A stretch of 64,000 nt of DNA from the NCBI GenBank assembly GCA_904063045.1, contig CAJFCJ010000016.1, positions 62,001-126,000 of the forward strand, given 5' to 3'. Below, piece by piece: positions 11,701-27,114 of this stretch. The notes under the pieces were generated by a model. That model worked only from the letters and a program-made list of their open reading frames with translations. It had not been told where the DNA came from and did not search any database. The DNA is from Dimorphilus gyrociliatus. Its lineage: Eukaryota > Annelida > Polychaeta > Dinophilidae. The first letter of the stretch is position 1. Each line of letters starts with the position of its first letter. Made by a program: the position numbers and the translations under genes.

Positions 11701-14700
11701 GCTGGTAGAATTGCCAGAGCTGTCTTTGAAATAGCTTTAAAAAAAGGTATGGCGATTATGTCTGGACGTCTATTAAACGTTTGTAAATTAATTGAAAGGC
11801 GTTTATGGCCAAACGAACATCCACTTTATCAATTCGGCAATACGATATCTTTCGATATTTTACGTAAGCTACAACCATCTCTAACGGATCCTAGAAAGAG
11901 AGGAAATGATTTGTCATTAATCAAACTAAAAGAGATGGATTCTAAAGAGATAGGACTATTTATTCGACATCCGAAAATGGGTAGTACAGTCAAATCTTGC
12001 GCGCATCAAATTCCCATGCTGGATATAGAGACGACTATCCAACCTATTACTAGAACAGTCTTAAGAGTAAGATTGCTGATAAAACCTGATTTTCGATGGG
12101 AGGATAGAGTGCATGGAAATGGTTCGGAAATATTTTGGATTTGGGTAGAAGATCCGGAAACAGATCATATCTATCATGTGGAAAATTATCTAGTGAGTAA
12201 GAAGCAAGCGAAAACAAGGGAGGAGCAAACTCTTGTATTCACCATACCGATTAATCAGGATCCTCTACCAAGTCAATACGTTCTTAGATGCATATCGGAT
12301 AGATGGCTCGGCTCTGATAATAGTCAAGCTGTGTCCTTTAAACATCTAATCTTACCAGATCATCATTTACCTCACACAGCTCTACTGGATTTGCACCCAT
12401 TACCTAAGACAGTTTTAAAAGATAAAAATCTGGAGGCCTTATATCCATTTGACCATTTTAATCCTATTCAAACACAAGTATTCCATCCAGTATATCATAC
12501 CGATTGTAACGTTCTACTTGGAGCTCCAACAGGAAGTGGAAAAACAATAGTAGCCGAATTAGCTATGTTTAGAGTATTCAGAGAATATCCAAACGCTAAA
12601 GTAAAACTTTGATTTATAATAAGAATATTGATAAAATTAATTATCTTTTGTGTAATATTTTTAGTGCGTTTATATTGCTCCTCTGAAGGCTTTAGTTCGG
12701 GAAAGAGTTGACGACTGGAAGATAAGACTACAAGAAAAATTAGGAAAAAAGTAAGAAAGATAAAATTTTAAATGAACAAATTTGAATAATCCTTACAATT
12801 CACGTTCTTTCAGTGTTGTTGAATTAACTGGAGATGTTGCACCAGATATGAAGTCGGTAGCTAATGCCGATGTAATAGTAACTACACCCGAAAAATGGGA
12901 CGGTATATCTAGAAGTTGGCAAACTAGATCTTATGTTAAATCTGTTAGGCTATTAGTTATTGATGAAATTCATTTACTTGGTAATTTAATTAGTTAACAT
13001 AGTATATGTTATATAAATTAAATATTTGTCGTTTAGGTGATGACAGAGGTCCCGTGTTGGAAGTTATCGTCTCAAGAACCAATTTTATTTCTTCCCATAC
13101 CGACTACAAAGTTCGTGTTGTTGGATTATCGACGGCACTAGCAAATGCCCGAGATTTAGCTGATTGGTTAGGTATTAAAACAGTAAGTAGAATCTTAAAT
13201 AAATGTTGAAATTAAATCATTTTTTAACATTAATATACTAATAATAAATGTTGAAATTTTAGATAGGACTCTTTAACTTTCGACCATCTGTTCGACCAGT
13301 TCCATTAGAAGCTCATATACACGGATTTCCGGGCAAGCATTACTGTCCAAGAATGGCCACTATGAATAAACCTGCTTTTCAAGGTATCATTTCTAAAAGA
13401 ATTATAATAAAATGTATTTATTTTATGCAAACTTCAGGAATTAAATTACATTCACCTGAGAAGCCTGTCTTGATATTCGTTTCAAGTAGAAGACAAACTC
13501 GTCTAACTGCACTTGACCTAATCTCTTTCTTAGCTGCCGATGATAATCCTCAACAGTGGTTGAATATGCCCGAGAATGAGGTTAGTATTCGTATTTGCAA
13601 TATAGTTTTTACCTACCGAAATGAGGCTGTAAATGAAAATTTTTCTTTATTTATTAATAGATGGAAAATCTAATTTCTGGTGTTAAAGAGCAAACTTTAA
13701 AGTTAACTCTATCCTATGGAATAGGTCTTCACCACGCAGGTTTAGTTGAAAGAGATAGAAAAACTGTAGAAGAATTATTTGTTAATCAAAAAATTCAAGT
13801 TTGTTGTCAATTTTTATCTTGAATTCGTTATTTATTAAAACAAATTCAATAGTTTAATTTATCATTGTTTTTTAGATTCTAATAGCGACTTCAACATTGG
13901 CATGGGGCGTTAATTTTCCAGCACATTTAGTTATTATTAAAGGAACAGAATACTTTGATGGAAAACAAAAACGATATGTTGACTTTCCGATAACAGGTAG
14001 TAAAGAATATTGTTACAATATAAATATATATATATATATATAACTATAAATGGAGCGCATTATAATATATACAGTATATTTTTTTCTTTATTCTCTTTAG
14101 ATGTTCTACAAATGATGGGTAGAGCTGGCCGTCCTCAGTTCGATAACGAAGGAAAAGCTTTAATATTCGTTCACGATCAAAAGAAACATTTCTACAAGAA
14201 ATTTTTATACGAACCGTTTCCTGTAGAATCAAAGTAAATATTTTATAGAAAGCTTATTTTTGCCCTCATTCCATTCAGTAACAAATTCTTATCAAAAAAT
14301 GTTTTTCATTAGCCTATTAGCGGTGCTACCGGAGCATTTAAACGCTGAAATTGTAGCGGGAACTATTCAATCAAAGCAAGAAGCTATGGATTATATTACA
14401 TGGACCTATTTCTTTAGACGATTAATTATTAATCCTAGTTATTACGATCTTGAAGATACGGATCACGGCACGCTTAACGTCTATTTATCAAAATTAGTCG
14501 AAAAGTGTATTCAAGAATTAGCATTAGCCGGTTGTGTAACAATCACTGAAGTTAGTAATTATACAATTAAATCTAAATAAATTATACTACTTTTTATTGC
14601 TGTTCACCCAGGATGGTTTAGGTTTACAGCCAACGGACTCTTCGCGTATAGCTTCATACTATTATCTTAGTCATTTTACAATGAAAATGTTTGATGAAAA

Positions 14701-16072
14701 GCTCAACTCCAATTGTGAATTAGAAGATCTGATTGAAATTTTATCAAATTGTCAAGAATACGCCGAACTTCCTGTTAGACATAATGAAGATAAGTTAAAT
14801 AGCGATTTAGCTCAGGATCTGCCTATCTCACTAGCATCCCATGCAATGGATAGTTCACATACAAAAGCCCATTTACTACTTCAAGTAAAGAAACAGATCA
14901 AATTTTATCTTATATCTTTCTTTGTGAAGCTAATATTTTTTCTTCCCTCCTCAATCTAGGCCCATTTTAGTCATGCAAATCTACCTTGTTCCGATTACGC
15001 TACCGACACGAAATCTGTTATGGATCAAGCTATAAGAATTCTACAAGCTATGTTAGATACTTGCGCCGGCCAAGGATGGCTCGTAACTTCGATAAGAATT
15101 ATCAATTTAATTCAAATGATCATTCAAGCCAGATGGTTAAACGATTCAACATTATTGGTTCTTCCTCATATTGATAGTCGTATTTTGCCAAAGCTTGCAA
15201 TGTTGAAAAATTGTCACGTGAGATGTTTACCCGAACTTATGCATTACGTTGAGAGAAATGGAAAGAGTGCTGTATATGACGCGCTTAGAGACGATTTAGG
15301 AAGACCAGCTATCGATGATGTTAGTATATATATATATATATATATATAAATTTACATACAGTATATACTGTCTATTTTTTATTATATATAGTAATTCTAA
15401 CATTTGTTTTCTCCTAAAAAGATATTCAAAGCTTTAGGTTCCTATCCTAAAATTGATGTCATCATGTCGGTAAAAGGAATATTGAACGATGGCTTATTAA
15501 GAGATAAACGAATTGAAAATATGCACGGTCAGTTGAATGGTTATCAAAAAAATATTTTTATAGACCATTAACTTTTTCCTTTCGAGTAGAAAGTGGACCA
15601 AATGTTTCGGACAAGAAATGGTTACAAGTTTCATCGGATACCGAATATACATTAAATTTATCACTTATCAGTTTAAATATGAGAAGGGTTTGTATTGATA
15701 TTTAATTTGTATTTTACTAATCTAATTTATAGCCATGAAAAATGCTCTGATTAACGATCAATCTTTCAGAGAAAGGAAAATAAAGCTTTTGCCCCGTTCT
15801 TCCCTAAACCAAAGGACGAAGGTTGGATAATTATTATTGGAGACGTCGATAAAAAAGAGCTAGTTGCCTTAAAGAGAGTAAACTCCCTCAAGGGAAAGGA
15901 AACTAAAACTAGCATTGTGTTTTACACACCAGAAGATTGCGGTAGAGTGATATACAGCGTTTATGTACTAAGCGATGCGTATCTTGGCCTTGATCAGCAA
16001 TATGATTTACACTTGGAAGTTCAAGATATAAGTAACAAACCGAATGATGACTATGACGAAGAAGAATTATAA
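5768..16072 (+). CDS. ASCC3: ASCC3, activating signal cointegrator 1 complex subunit 3 (tandem Ski2-like DNA helicase)
   Basis: Large Ski2-like 3'-5' helicase of the ASC-1 complex, which acts in alkylation repair with ALKBH3 and in splitting of collided ribosomes. About 26 exons. Exon 1 (5768-5999, [13 protein letters not shown], matching the ASCC3 N terminus) joins exon 2 at 6121, so the ATG at 6108 is not the start. Cassette 1 has Walker A APTGAGKT (about 7620), the box DEVHLLHE (about 8085), [23 protein letters not shown] and [10 protein letters not shown] first Sec63 domain follows. Cassette 2 has APTGSGKT (about 12525), DEIHLLG (12961), [14 protein letters not shown] and GRAGRPQFD, then a second Sec63 domain. 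The protein ends DDYDEEEL. Both helicase motif sets look intact. Intron 8794-10855 carries a nested gene on the minus strand. Confidence 0.93.
8865..10541 (-). CDS. Glycosyltransferase-like type II membrane protein nested in an ASCC3 intron
   Basis: Three exons on the strand opposite ASCC3, all inside its 2.06 kb intron: 10541-10422, 10345-9527 and 9461-8865, about 511 residues. The N terminus (MKKKLIRFF) leads into a hydrophobic segment ending FLIIFQSW, typical of a Golgi type II signal anchor. The catalytic-looking part contains [10 protein letters not shown] with a DD motif comparable to the metal-binding DXD of GT-A glycosyltransferases. It is followed by GW..GF...L, a VGPKHSGG segment and [16 protein letters not shown]. 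The C-terminal exon has no motif I recognise. I recall similar NDDT/GPKH/HRTH proteins in molluscs and some protists, but donor and acceptor are unknown. Splice sites fit GT-AG with frame preserved across both junctions. An upstream in-frame extension to 10574 begins with TTG, so the ATG at 10541 is preferred. Confidence 0.7.
10769..10790. repeat. (TA)n microsatellite
   Basis: TA repeat in the ASCC3 intron, between the nested gene and the next ASCC3 exon. Confidence 0.75.
15325..15348. repeat. (TA)n microsatellite at an ASCC3 exon border
   Basis: TA repeat starting within the donor region of an ASCC3 intron (15320 onward), so the intron begins almost directly with repeat sequence. Confidence 0.75.
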
Positions 16073-16496
16073 GTGATACTTTTTCACCCTTTGAAGAAAA
16101 AACGATTAATAGGAAATTATGATTATTTTCTAAAAACAAACCAATAGAACTTTTTATGTCGTATTTAAATATTTATTAATCACTAAGCTCTCTTTAAAAA
16201 TGAATAATAGTTTGTTTATTCTTTCTATAATAATCTTATTTCTTCATTGTAACATCTGAATAAAACAACTAAAGTCTTAGTTAATTTATTGATGTATTTA
16301 TATATAATAGGTACTATGCAACTCAATAAGAAAAAAAATTAGATGTATAAACAGTATTAAGTAAGCATTTAGCAACAGTCCTAGATCATTAACAAATTCG
16401 ATAACGTCATAGAGCCTTTTTTTAGTCTTAATACCAATCTTCTTTATATGTATTTTTCTTTTTGTATATTTGTAATGCTTTTTCAACCAATCTACA
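16073..16496. other. Convergent 3' region between ASCC3 and a small membrane protein gene
   Basis: AT-rich sequence holding the 3' UTRs of both genes. No coding exon is seen. Confidence 0.4.
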
Positions 16497-16888
16497 CTAA
16501 TAGTTCAATTCGGCTAAATTCCTCATCCTTTTCACTCTCGTTCCTCCGTTAATTCCCGTACTAACAACGTAAATTGAACAATTTGGAAACATCTCATTGT
16601 CGAAATTCTAAATATATAAGATTTATTATTAATTATTAAAAAAATACAATGAATTAAGATTCTGTTTACTTGAGGATGAGTAGCTGCATACTTGAATATT
16701 AGGAGAACGAAACAAATGATCATTATTCCACCTGTTACGTAATAGACGATTTCATCTGTTGAAAGACGAATTTGATAATTTTTTCTATTATCCTGTTGAA
16801 CTTTTTTCCATTCGGCTCCGGAAGAAAATCGTTGACCGATACTTAAAAAAGTACAAGCTATAAATAGAAGCTTAATTGAACGACCCAT
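16497..16888 (-). CDS. Small predicted type I membrane protein, function unknown
   Basis: Two exons, 16888 to about 16674 and about 16614-16497, joined in frame by a short GT-AG intron, give roughly 110 residues. Visible features are an N-terminal signal peptide (LLFIACTFLSIG), a short polar ectodomain, one transmembrane helix (YYVTGGIMIICFVLLIF) and a small cytoplasmic tail with basic residues (RVKRMRNLAELNY). Reading through the intron gives a different, shorter end, so the splice matters. I do not recognise the family. It converges on the 3' end of ASCC3. Confidence 0.5.
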
Positions 16889-17646
16889 GTTATTTTCAAT
16901 ACAACAATTAAGGTTTTCAACCTGTAATAATTTGAATAATAATTAGTTTAAATATTATAATTATGCATTTATTAATAATATATTCAATAATGAAACAAAC
17001 AAAAAAGAACTATTTGTTTATACTTTGTAAAATTTTCAGTTCGTCTCCTCCAAATACCCAAGTAATGTGACGAGTTTATCTCTAACATGACTTTTTTTTA
17101 ATTAAAAACCTTCCAAAATAGAACTCAAAAGCCTCAAATAAAAAAAGAAAGCAGTTGGGTGAGTTTCTTCCCAGTTTTTCTCTCTTGTTTCTTTTTTTTT
17201 AACCATACGCCTAATTCTAACTTATTTAATATATAATATAAAGATACAAGTATATTTATTTTTCGATTACAGTATTAGAATATATTAATTATTAATGATT
17301 AAATAGAAAAGCAGGTGTTTTTGTTTTTTTTGGGGAGGGGGCGTCTATATATAAACATTCTCATTAAAGGGTGTTGTTATTATAACTGAATTCAAAAAGT
17401 TTCGTAAAATTAACGATAGATGGCGTGATTTTAACAGTTTCCATTGGTAAAATTGTCTCGAAAAAAACATTCATTATGGCTGACTAAGAAATTTTTAAGC
17501 GAAGTGTGTTATAAGAAGTCTGTCAAACCAGATACTGTTTTTTATATTTTCCAAGCTCAAATGATATATTCTTATCTATAAAATAAGTATGACGCTTTGT
17601 TATTTGCTGACTTTTACAGTTATTATAGTTATATATTAAAATAGAG
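16889..17646. other. Divergent intergenic region upstream of RSPRY1
   Basis: About 760 bp between the small membrane protein gene and RSPRY1. It has homopolymer runs, a GGGGAGGGGGCG stretch near 17332 and a CTCF-like TAGATGGCG at 17417-17425. No coding exon was found. Confidence 0.4.
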
Positions 17647-20570
<2,924 letters not shown>

Positions 20571-20688
20571 TACAAATCCGAATCTACACTATAAAGAAAC
20601 ATGCTAAAAAGTAGAAAAAAAATAGATATTTTAATTTTTAAAAGTAGAAAGAGATTTATTGTAAAAGCACTCATTTTGCAAGAAAGAA

Positions 20689-20706
20689 AGAGAGAGAGAG
20701 AGAGAG
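20689..20706. repeat. (AG)n microsatellite
   Basis: Perfect AG repeat in the RSPRY1 3' UTR region. Confidence 0.8.
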
Positions 20707-20863
20707 AAAAAGGACAATAATTAAAAAGTATTGGAAAGAATGATTTAAGAAAAACAAAACAAAAAATTATCTGTTTTCTATTTAACCTGCAGGTCAAACC
20801 TTTTTACTGTCTCTTAGAATAAATTTTTATTTTTTCCCCCGATCTCTTCCTTTTTTTGTGTTC

Positions 20864-20893
20864 TTATTATATTATTATTATTATTATTATTAT
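20864..20893. repeat. (ATT)n microsatellite
   Basis: A run of TTA/ATT triplets between RSPRY1 and VPS16. Confidence 0.8.
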
Positions 20894-21533
20894 ATTAATT
20901 GGTAATTTCACAAAATATGTCCATGTTTAATGACTATTTACAATAAATTTCTATATACGATGTATAAAATATATATATACAGTATATATATACAGTATAT
21001 GCTCATACAAACTATATTTAGAATATATCCTTTTTGAAATATTTATACCTATAGTAGAAAGACTGTGTAATTTATTTATCTATCAGCTTAAACTTTTAAC
21101 AAGAAGATACTTTTTCTTCTCATTTATCCTTAATCCTATAGCTCCTGTTAAATCCGACTTTTGAGATTTCGTTGTCTTTCGCTGTTGGAATAAATCAATT
21201 AAAATTAAATTAACGAATGAAATCTCATTCCTTTACTTTTAAAGTCAGGATTCCTTCATTTGTTCTTTATTGACAAACTTTACAACTAGTCGTTCTTCTA
21301 TCTCTTCCTTAAGTACTCTTAAAAGAAAATATATCAGATATATCATTTCCCTCACTTTTTTTTAAAAAAAAGGAATTAATTTATTGAACATTAAATTAAA
21401 AAAACGATAATAATGTGATGTAAATTAGCTAATCAACAAGCTTACTACAAAATTCGAACTAAGTAACATTATACAGCATATTAATATATCGATACAACTT
21501 CAAAGTGGAGAAGAATTTTGTTTCGAGTAGAGT

Positions 21534-24500
21534 TTATTGTCTAGATTGCAATTGAGAAATTCGAGATCGAATATTTTCGTACAGCTGCTTGTTTGTCGTT
21601 GCACTAACCCCTCCCAATCGTTCTAATACTTGAATATCCTTATTCTGAGCTGCCAAATCAATAGCCTCTTCAACTTTTCTGTTTGTATTTGGTTATTATT
21701 AGATATATAGAAATGATGAAATAAAAAAAAAAGAAGCTATATTTAAATTGCAAGTTTTAATAATAAAGTTAAAAGTATGAATAAATTAAAAAAAGAGTAT
21801 ACATACCCTATTTCAAATAATAATCTAGGTCTATCTTCAACTGGTACCTTTACTACGTACTTCTCAGCTATGTCTAATTTATTATACTTGATACACATTT
21901 CCACGAAATGCTAGAAAAAGAACCATTTAACAAGCGTTTAATCATTAATGCCATTAAATATAGCCAAAAAATTAATATAATACGGTATATGTATATTGTT
22001 TATATCAACCTCATAGCCTATCGGACTTTTTTTGGCTTTACCAAAATCTTCAAGTTCGCTCCATCTATCGGATTCGGCTAATGCTTCCACTTTAATGTAG
22101 TAATAAGATTTCTCCGAAATTTTAAAATCTTTCTTTAGCTGATCGGCCAACTTAAAACGACCTTCACCAATCAATTTCGTAATTGTTTGGTTTAATGATA
22201 AATCGATATATGACTGTGAGAAATCAACTTCCAATCTCTTCTGCTGTTCTAAAAGCTTAACTTGATCTTCGGTTTGCTTCAAAAAAGAAAAATTAATATA
22301 AATATATTATACAATTGAAGATTTTTAAGGGAAACAAATACCTTAGCTAACCAATCACATCTGGCTTTCTGGAAACATCTCGCAGCTTCCTTCAAATTAT
22401 CTATACGATTCGTAAAGGTCTAAAAAAGAAAAATAATAATGTTTAAAGTGTAAAATATAAATATTTTTGTTTATCAATAACACCTCATTTTCGTAACTAT
22501 CCATAATTAAATGCTGTCCCATTAACATAAAATTATCTTGCATTGAATATAAATCTTTTAATATTCCTCTATTGTTTTGCCTGCAATACTACAAATAGAA
22601 ATTAATGAAAATAAAAATTAATTAATAAAGTTGATAAATAAAAAAAGATTTAATTAATAATTAACTATATTACTTGTAAGTAATAATCGAAAGCTTGGGT
22701 ATTTTTTTGAGTTAACATATGTAGAAAATCAACTTGAGCCATCGTATCTTTTAAATGTAATAGGGCTTGATAAATCAAATCGACATCTCCACTTTCAATT
22801 GCTTTAGAGAGAGCAGTTTCGTTTCTTTGCATTTTTAAAAGCATTGGAACCTATTATTAATTATTTAAAATATTATAATTTGTTCAGTTTATTTTTGTAA
22901 ATATTTTATTTGTATTTAATTTACTTGTTTTGAAGATCTGGGTTCAAATTCTAATAATCTAGCAGCCAAATCTCTCCTTTCCATCTTTAATGCTTTTTCA
23001 GCAATATGAGCGTAGGCCATATAGTTTGTTCCTAATTTACCAACAATACAATCGGCTATCACTTCGTCCGATTTATCCGATTGACTTATTTTAAAAGTAG
23101 CCCATTGACCAAAAATTCTTTCCCTCTCTTGATTCAATTTTAAAAATTCACAAATTTTTACAGCCAATGCAAAATGCTTTCTAAGTATTAGTCTATCTAA
23201 TACAACTGGTAAAGATAGATGCTTGAATTGTTTATAACTTATTCCTATGCCGATTTTAGGTGATCTTAATTCATTTAACACTCTTAACTCTTCACAAGCA
23301 GTTAAAAAATCAGTTGGATCAAATTCAGTTAGGAACGTTTTACCAAATGATGCGGCGTTTAGTAAAAGTTTTTGACATTTCGCCGAATCGTATTCTAAGG
23401 TGGCGCATTTTATACAATTTGCAACAGCTTCTGATAGTTTCTCTGTAATATTTCTTAAATATTCGTCTGCTTTTTGTGACATTAATGTAAATTGTTGATA
23501 GGCCTCTATTAATTGATTGTGGGCCTCCATTGTACCTAGAAGATAGGCTGTTTGAAGGACCGTCTCAACTTTGTGTAAGAATTCATGATCAAAGCTCGAT
23601 AGAATTCTCACCCCATCCAACTCAGCTGAGCAGTAAACAGGTTCCTCCAAACTATATCGAATCGGTTGAGAAGATGAAGAGGCTGTGTCAAACACCATCA
23701 TTTCATCAGTATAACAACATACTATTGCTCCAGTTCCACAAAACTCTAAATGTTTTGGCCTTGATCTCATATCAGTTCGAATTTCTCTATTTATTGTTTT
23801 GAAATCTTTTGTCCCTATCCATATTCCCCCATTGTCACCATAAACAGCAATAAGCTGTTGATTAAATGAGACAGCGATGTCAATAATAGATTCGAAGTCA
23901 TATTCTTTGACCAATTTTAATTGACCAGTTAAATCTAGAGTATATAGATTGGCATTCTTCGCAACTAAAACATTACAAGATCTTTCGGAAGTTATAACAT
24001 GCCATATAGGGGTTGAGCGCAGGTCAGAAATTTCAGCTAGCTGACGAATATTCATAGCTTCAACATTAGTTACAATAATAATTCTATAAAAGGAAGTCAT
24101 GACTGCCAGTCCAGTATTTGTTGAATACGTGAAAGTCTTTGCTTGAATTATCTATACATCGAGTGTTAAAAATGATATCTTAAGGCAACAATAACATTAG
24201 CTATAATTGTCTTACTCGTTGTTCTTTAGCAGTTTCTCCCATTCCGAAATGTTTTTGCATTTTTCCAAAAATATTATACACTAAAACTGTCCCTTCATCT
24301 TGAACACAGAGTAACTGTTCGGAAGTTGTCCATCCTATATGAATTACTTTTCCCGATGACCACTGAAAAGAGTCAACTTTTTAAACTATGAGCTTTTCGA
24401 TAGAAATATTCAACTGCTTAAACAAGAGAGAATAATATATTAGTATGTAAATAATATACTTACGGGAGTTTGAGCTAAAGTTTTACCAGCACTGTTGAAA

Positions 24501-24832
24501 ATGTATAGAATTGGCATGGATGTTGATGTTGTGGGAGGCCCCCTAGATACATCCCTTAGAAGGGCTAGAAACATGATTTAAAGGAAATTTTTAGCAAGAA
24601 ATTGAGCAAATTGACCTCTGTAACATACCAATTGGACCACCATAAGGTGCAATAGCAATTAAATATAATCCAAGATTGCTTTTATCCCAGCACATAGTGT
24701 ACATATTTCGTTTCCTATAGCGATAAAACAAGAATTAACCACAATAACAATCTATTTTGGGCTATCAAACAAAAGAAGGAAAGACCTATAATAATGATCC
24801 TCTAATCGGTCCCACTCTGTTGTAAACTCCAT
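21534..24832 (-). CDS. VPS16: VPS16, core subunit of HOPS and CORVET tethering complexes
   Basis: Vacuolar protein sorting 16, which binds VPS33 and is required for endosome-lysosome fusion. The start at 24832 reads [16 protein letters not shown]. The N-terminal half is a degenerate beta-propeller region ([56 protein letters not shown]). An alpha-solenoid region follows ([87 protein letters not shown]). It ends with [20 protein letters not shown] and a TAA at 21534-21536. About ten exons with short introns; domain order and motifs match the family throughout. Minus-strand neighbours are unrelated. Confidence 0.93.
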
Positions 24833-25478
24833 TTTGCAAGAACTGAAAGGAATCTATTTGCTACTTTATATAAATCTATTTTTCGCCCACCAGATGGGAA
24901 TATTTTGCCTTTGAATTTTCCAGTAAAAACTGGTTAAACCGGGAAGATTTAAATGATAACTTTAACTTTATCATACTTTATTATCAACATATCCTTGAAT
25001 TATAATTTCGCGGTCAATAGACTACATTAAATACATGAGCCTAATAAAGAACATGATTTGGTATTCCGATCACTTGACAACTGTGCTCCATATGTATTTC
25101 ACTCTAACTTTCTAAGAACAAGGAAACAATCGAAATACTCATTTTTATATACAAACACAATTATCAGTAAAACACGATGCAAATTCCTTTAGTCATTTTT
25201 ACGCAACAAACCAGTTAATTACATTTTTTTCTAATATAAAGTTTCTGCGTCAAAAGTTGTATTCAGAAGTTTTAAGCTTAGATTTAGCAGTTTTTCTATG
25301 CATAATATTGATGTTAGTGTCCTTAATTATTGGTCCTTATTTGTCCTTTTATAACCACAAAATTTAAAAAACCACAAATCAAGCTAAAACAATCATGAAT
25401 GCAACAAAAAACGCAGAAATCGTAAATAACGTTCTTTCTTGTTTAATTATCTTGTTATAATTTTGTTGTAGTATGCAT
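24833..25478. other. Gap between VPS16 start and ATP synthase c 3' end
   Basis: About 650 bp that must hold the VPS16 promoter and the ATP synthase subunit c 3' UTR. No coding exon is visible. Confidence 0.4.
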
Positions 25479-26467
25479 CTAGAAAGCAAACAAGATGAGG
25501 AAGGCCATCATCAAGCAAAATAGACCCATAGCTTCGGACAAGGCGAAACCCAAGATGGCGTAGGAGAACAGTTGAGGCTTCAATGACGGATTTCTAGCAT
25601 AACCGATAACTAGCGAGCCGAAAACGGATCCGATACCGGCACCTAAATAAGAATAAAGATAAATTAGTTTGTGTTATATGCAAAAACTTCAGATTTTATA
25701 AAGAGGATTAATCAGATTATAAAGGTCCACATAGTACTTCAGAAGAACGAAAGTCAAATTTTAGGTTTTTCATCATTTAAAAAGCTATTAATGTCCGAAG
25801 CAGTCAAACTGATTACAGTTAGAAACCTCTAAGGTCAAAGTCTGGATCAAACCAATCATATTGCTTATGACATTCACCACTTATAGTGAATTTACTTTGA
25901 GGTGACATTGCCAAATTTTACAAAAATTTAGCTCCTCGGAATTATTAATAGCTATACAAGGATAGATAACTTGAAAATTACGGACCTGATCCAGCTGCTC
26001 CAACGGTAGCAGCTCCGGCTCCGATGTACTTAGCGGCTTGATCGATGTCTCTTTGGACGGTCGATGTTTGAATACATCTGACCTGTAAAAATGATTAATA
26101 TTATTTAAAAATACCATAAAAATTGTCTAATACACACCTGAGCCAAGTCGAGCTTTCCGTTGGCCGATTGAAATTGGACAACAGTGGCACCGAGGTTCGG
26201 TTTTAAGCATGATCTCAAGACCTATTAAAATCGTAAAATATTTTTAAAAATTTTCATTACCAATAGTTATAAAATGTTTATAATCAGCTTTATACAAGAA
26301 AATTTGGGAGTTTGGATAGCTACAATGGCGGTCATTGCAGTTGACATTGAAAAATGTCCGATGACGTTTAACATCGTTTTTTATGCAAAATAACTGATAT
26401 TATTCCGAAAAAAATGTATACATACCACGTTTCTTGCTAATGGGGCTAAACTCATGCAGGAATTCAT
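25479..26467 (-). CDS. ATP5MC: Mitochondrial ATP synthase F0 subunit c precursor (proteolipid)
   Basis: Precursor of the c-ring subunit of F1F0-ATP synthase. Four exons: [14 protein letters not shown] from 26467, then a presequence exon (about 26223-26140), an exon spanning the end of the presequence and the mature start ([20 protein letters not shown], about 26090-25985), and a last exon (about 25640-25479). The mature part holds two transmembrane helices. The first is glycine-rich ([20 protein letters not shown]). The second carries the proton-binding acidic residue in [20 protein letters not shown] and ends LILFAF. The mature sequence is essentially invariant across animals. Presequence cleavage is expected just before the [10 protein letters not shown] region. 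Confidence 0.95.
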
Positions 26468-27114
26468 TGTTATTCAATTTTCCTATACGTCCTGGGAAAA
26501 ATTAATCTGAAAGATCAAATGAATTATTCCTCGATATAAAAAGAGTTAACAGATGAAAATCGTAAATACAACGCCTTGAAGCGTCTTTAATGTTTTTCAA
26601 TAAAAAGAATTTAAAAAATAAGCTCGAAAAGACAGATATTTACAGAGTTAAGCACGAGCTACAAACCTTTCTAACCGGCTCGAAGGACACGAATGCTCGA
26701 TTTACGCATGCGTTAATATGGCCGTCGTTAGCAGGTCACCCATTGGCTGACACGCTAAAAAGCATCTTTGACATAAACTGTGTCTACCCATATTTCGTAT
26801 CAGACAGCCAGAAATATCGAAAAATAAATAACGTAAGCTAGTACTTATTTTCAAATTAAATTATTGATATATTTAAAAAGTGTTAAAAAGCTTTACATAA
26901 TCTACTAATTTTCGTTTTAGAGTTGCTTATAAGTAGTGCGGCACCCTTAGAATTTTCGTTTTTACTAGAAAAATCTGGAAAGGAACACTGACAATTTATC
27001 AGATTGCCTATAAATATAACATTTTGTACGCGTGTATTACGGTTTAAACCAATCAACGTTCAGAGCTTGACGTCATTTTGTTTTAGAAGTACACAAGTCA
27101 CTGAAAAGAAAATC
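26468..27114. other. Divergent promoter region, ATP synthase c / TMBIM6
   Basis: A locally GC-richer 650 bp with NRF1-like and YY1-like motifs. An 83-codon plus-strand ORF (26590-26841) shows no recognisable family and is best treated as promoter or UTR sequence. Confidence 0.45.
26704..26713. promoter_or_regulatory. NRF1-like palindrome upstream of ATP synthase c
   Basis: ACGCATGCGT is a perfect palindrome close to the NRF1 consensus YGCGCAYGCGCR. A YY1-like AATATGGCCG follows at 26715-26724. Both lie about 240-255 bp upstream of the ATP synthase c start in the divergent gap toward TMBIM6. Confidence 0.4.

Larger units (their letters stand above)
20571..21533. other. Convergent 3' region RSPRY1 / VPS16
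   Basis: Nearly 1 kb of AT-rich sequence with AG and ATT microsatellites and a doubled TATACAGTATA motif near 20976-21000. No exon is recognised. An ORF on the minus strand at 20312-20797 is a shadow of the RSPRY1 last exon. Confidence 0.5.

Noticed and set aside
22920-22935. GGTTCAAAT sequence resembling a tRNA T-loop
   Set aside because: It lies inside a VPS16 coding exon and no cloverleaf can be drawn. No tRNA was found anywhere in the window.
26590-26841. 83-codon plus-strand ORF between ATP synthase c and TMBIM6
   Set aside because: No family features, and it overlaps the likely ATP synthase c promoter with NRF1- and YY1-like motifs. The long ORF is explained by locally higher GC.
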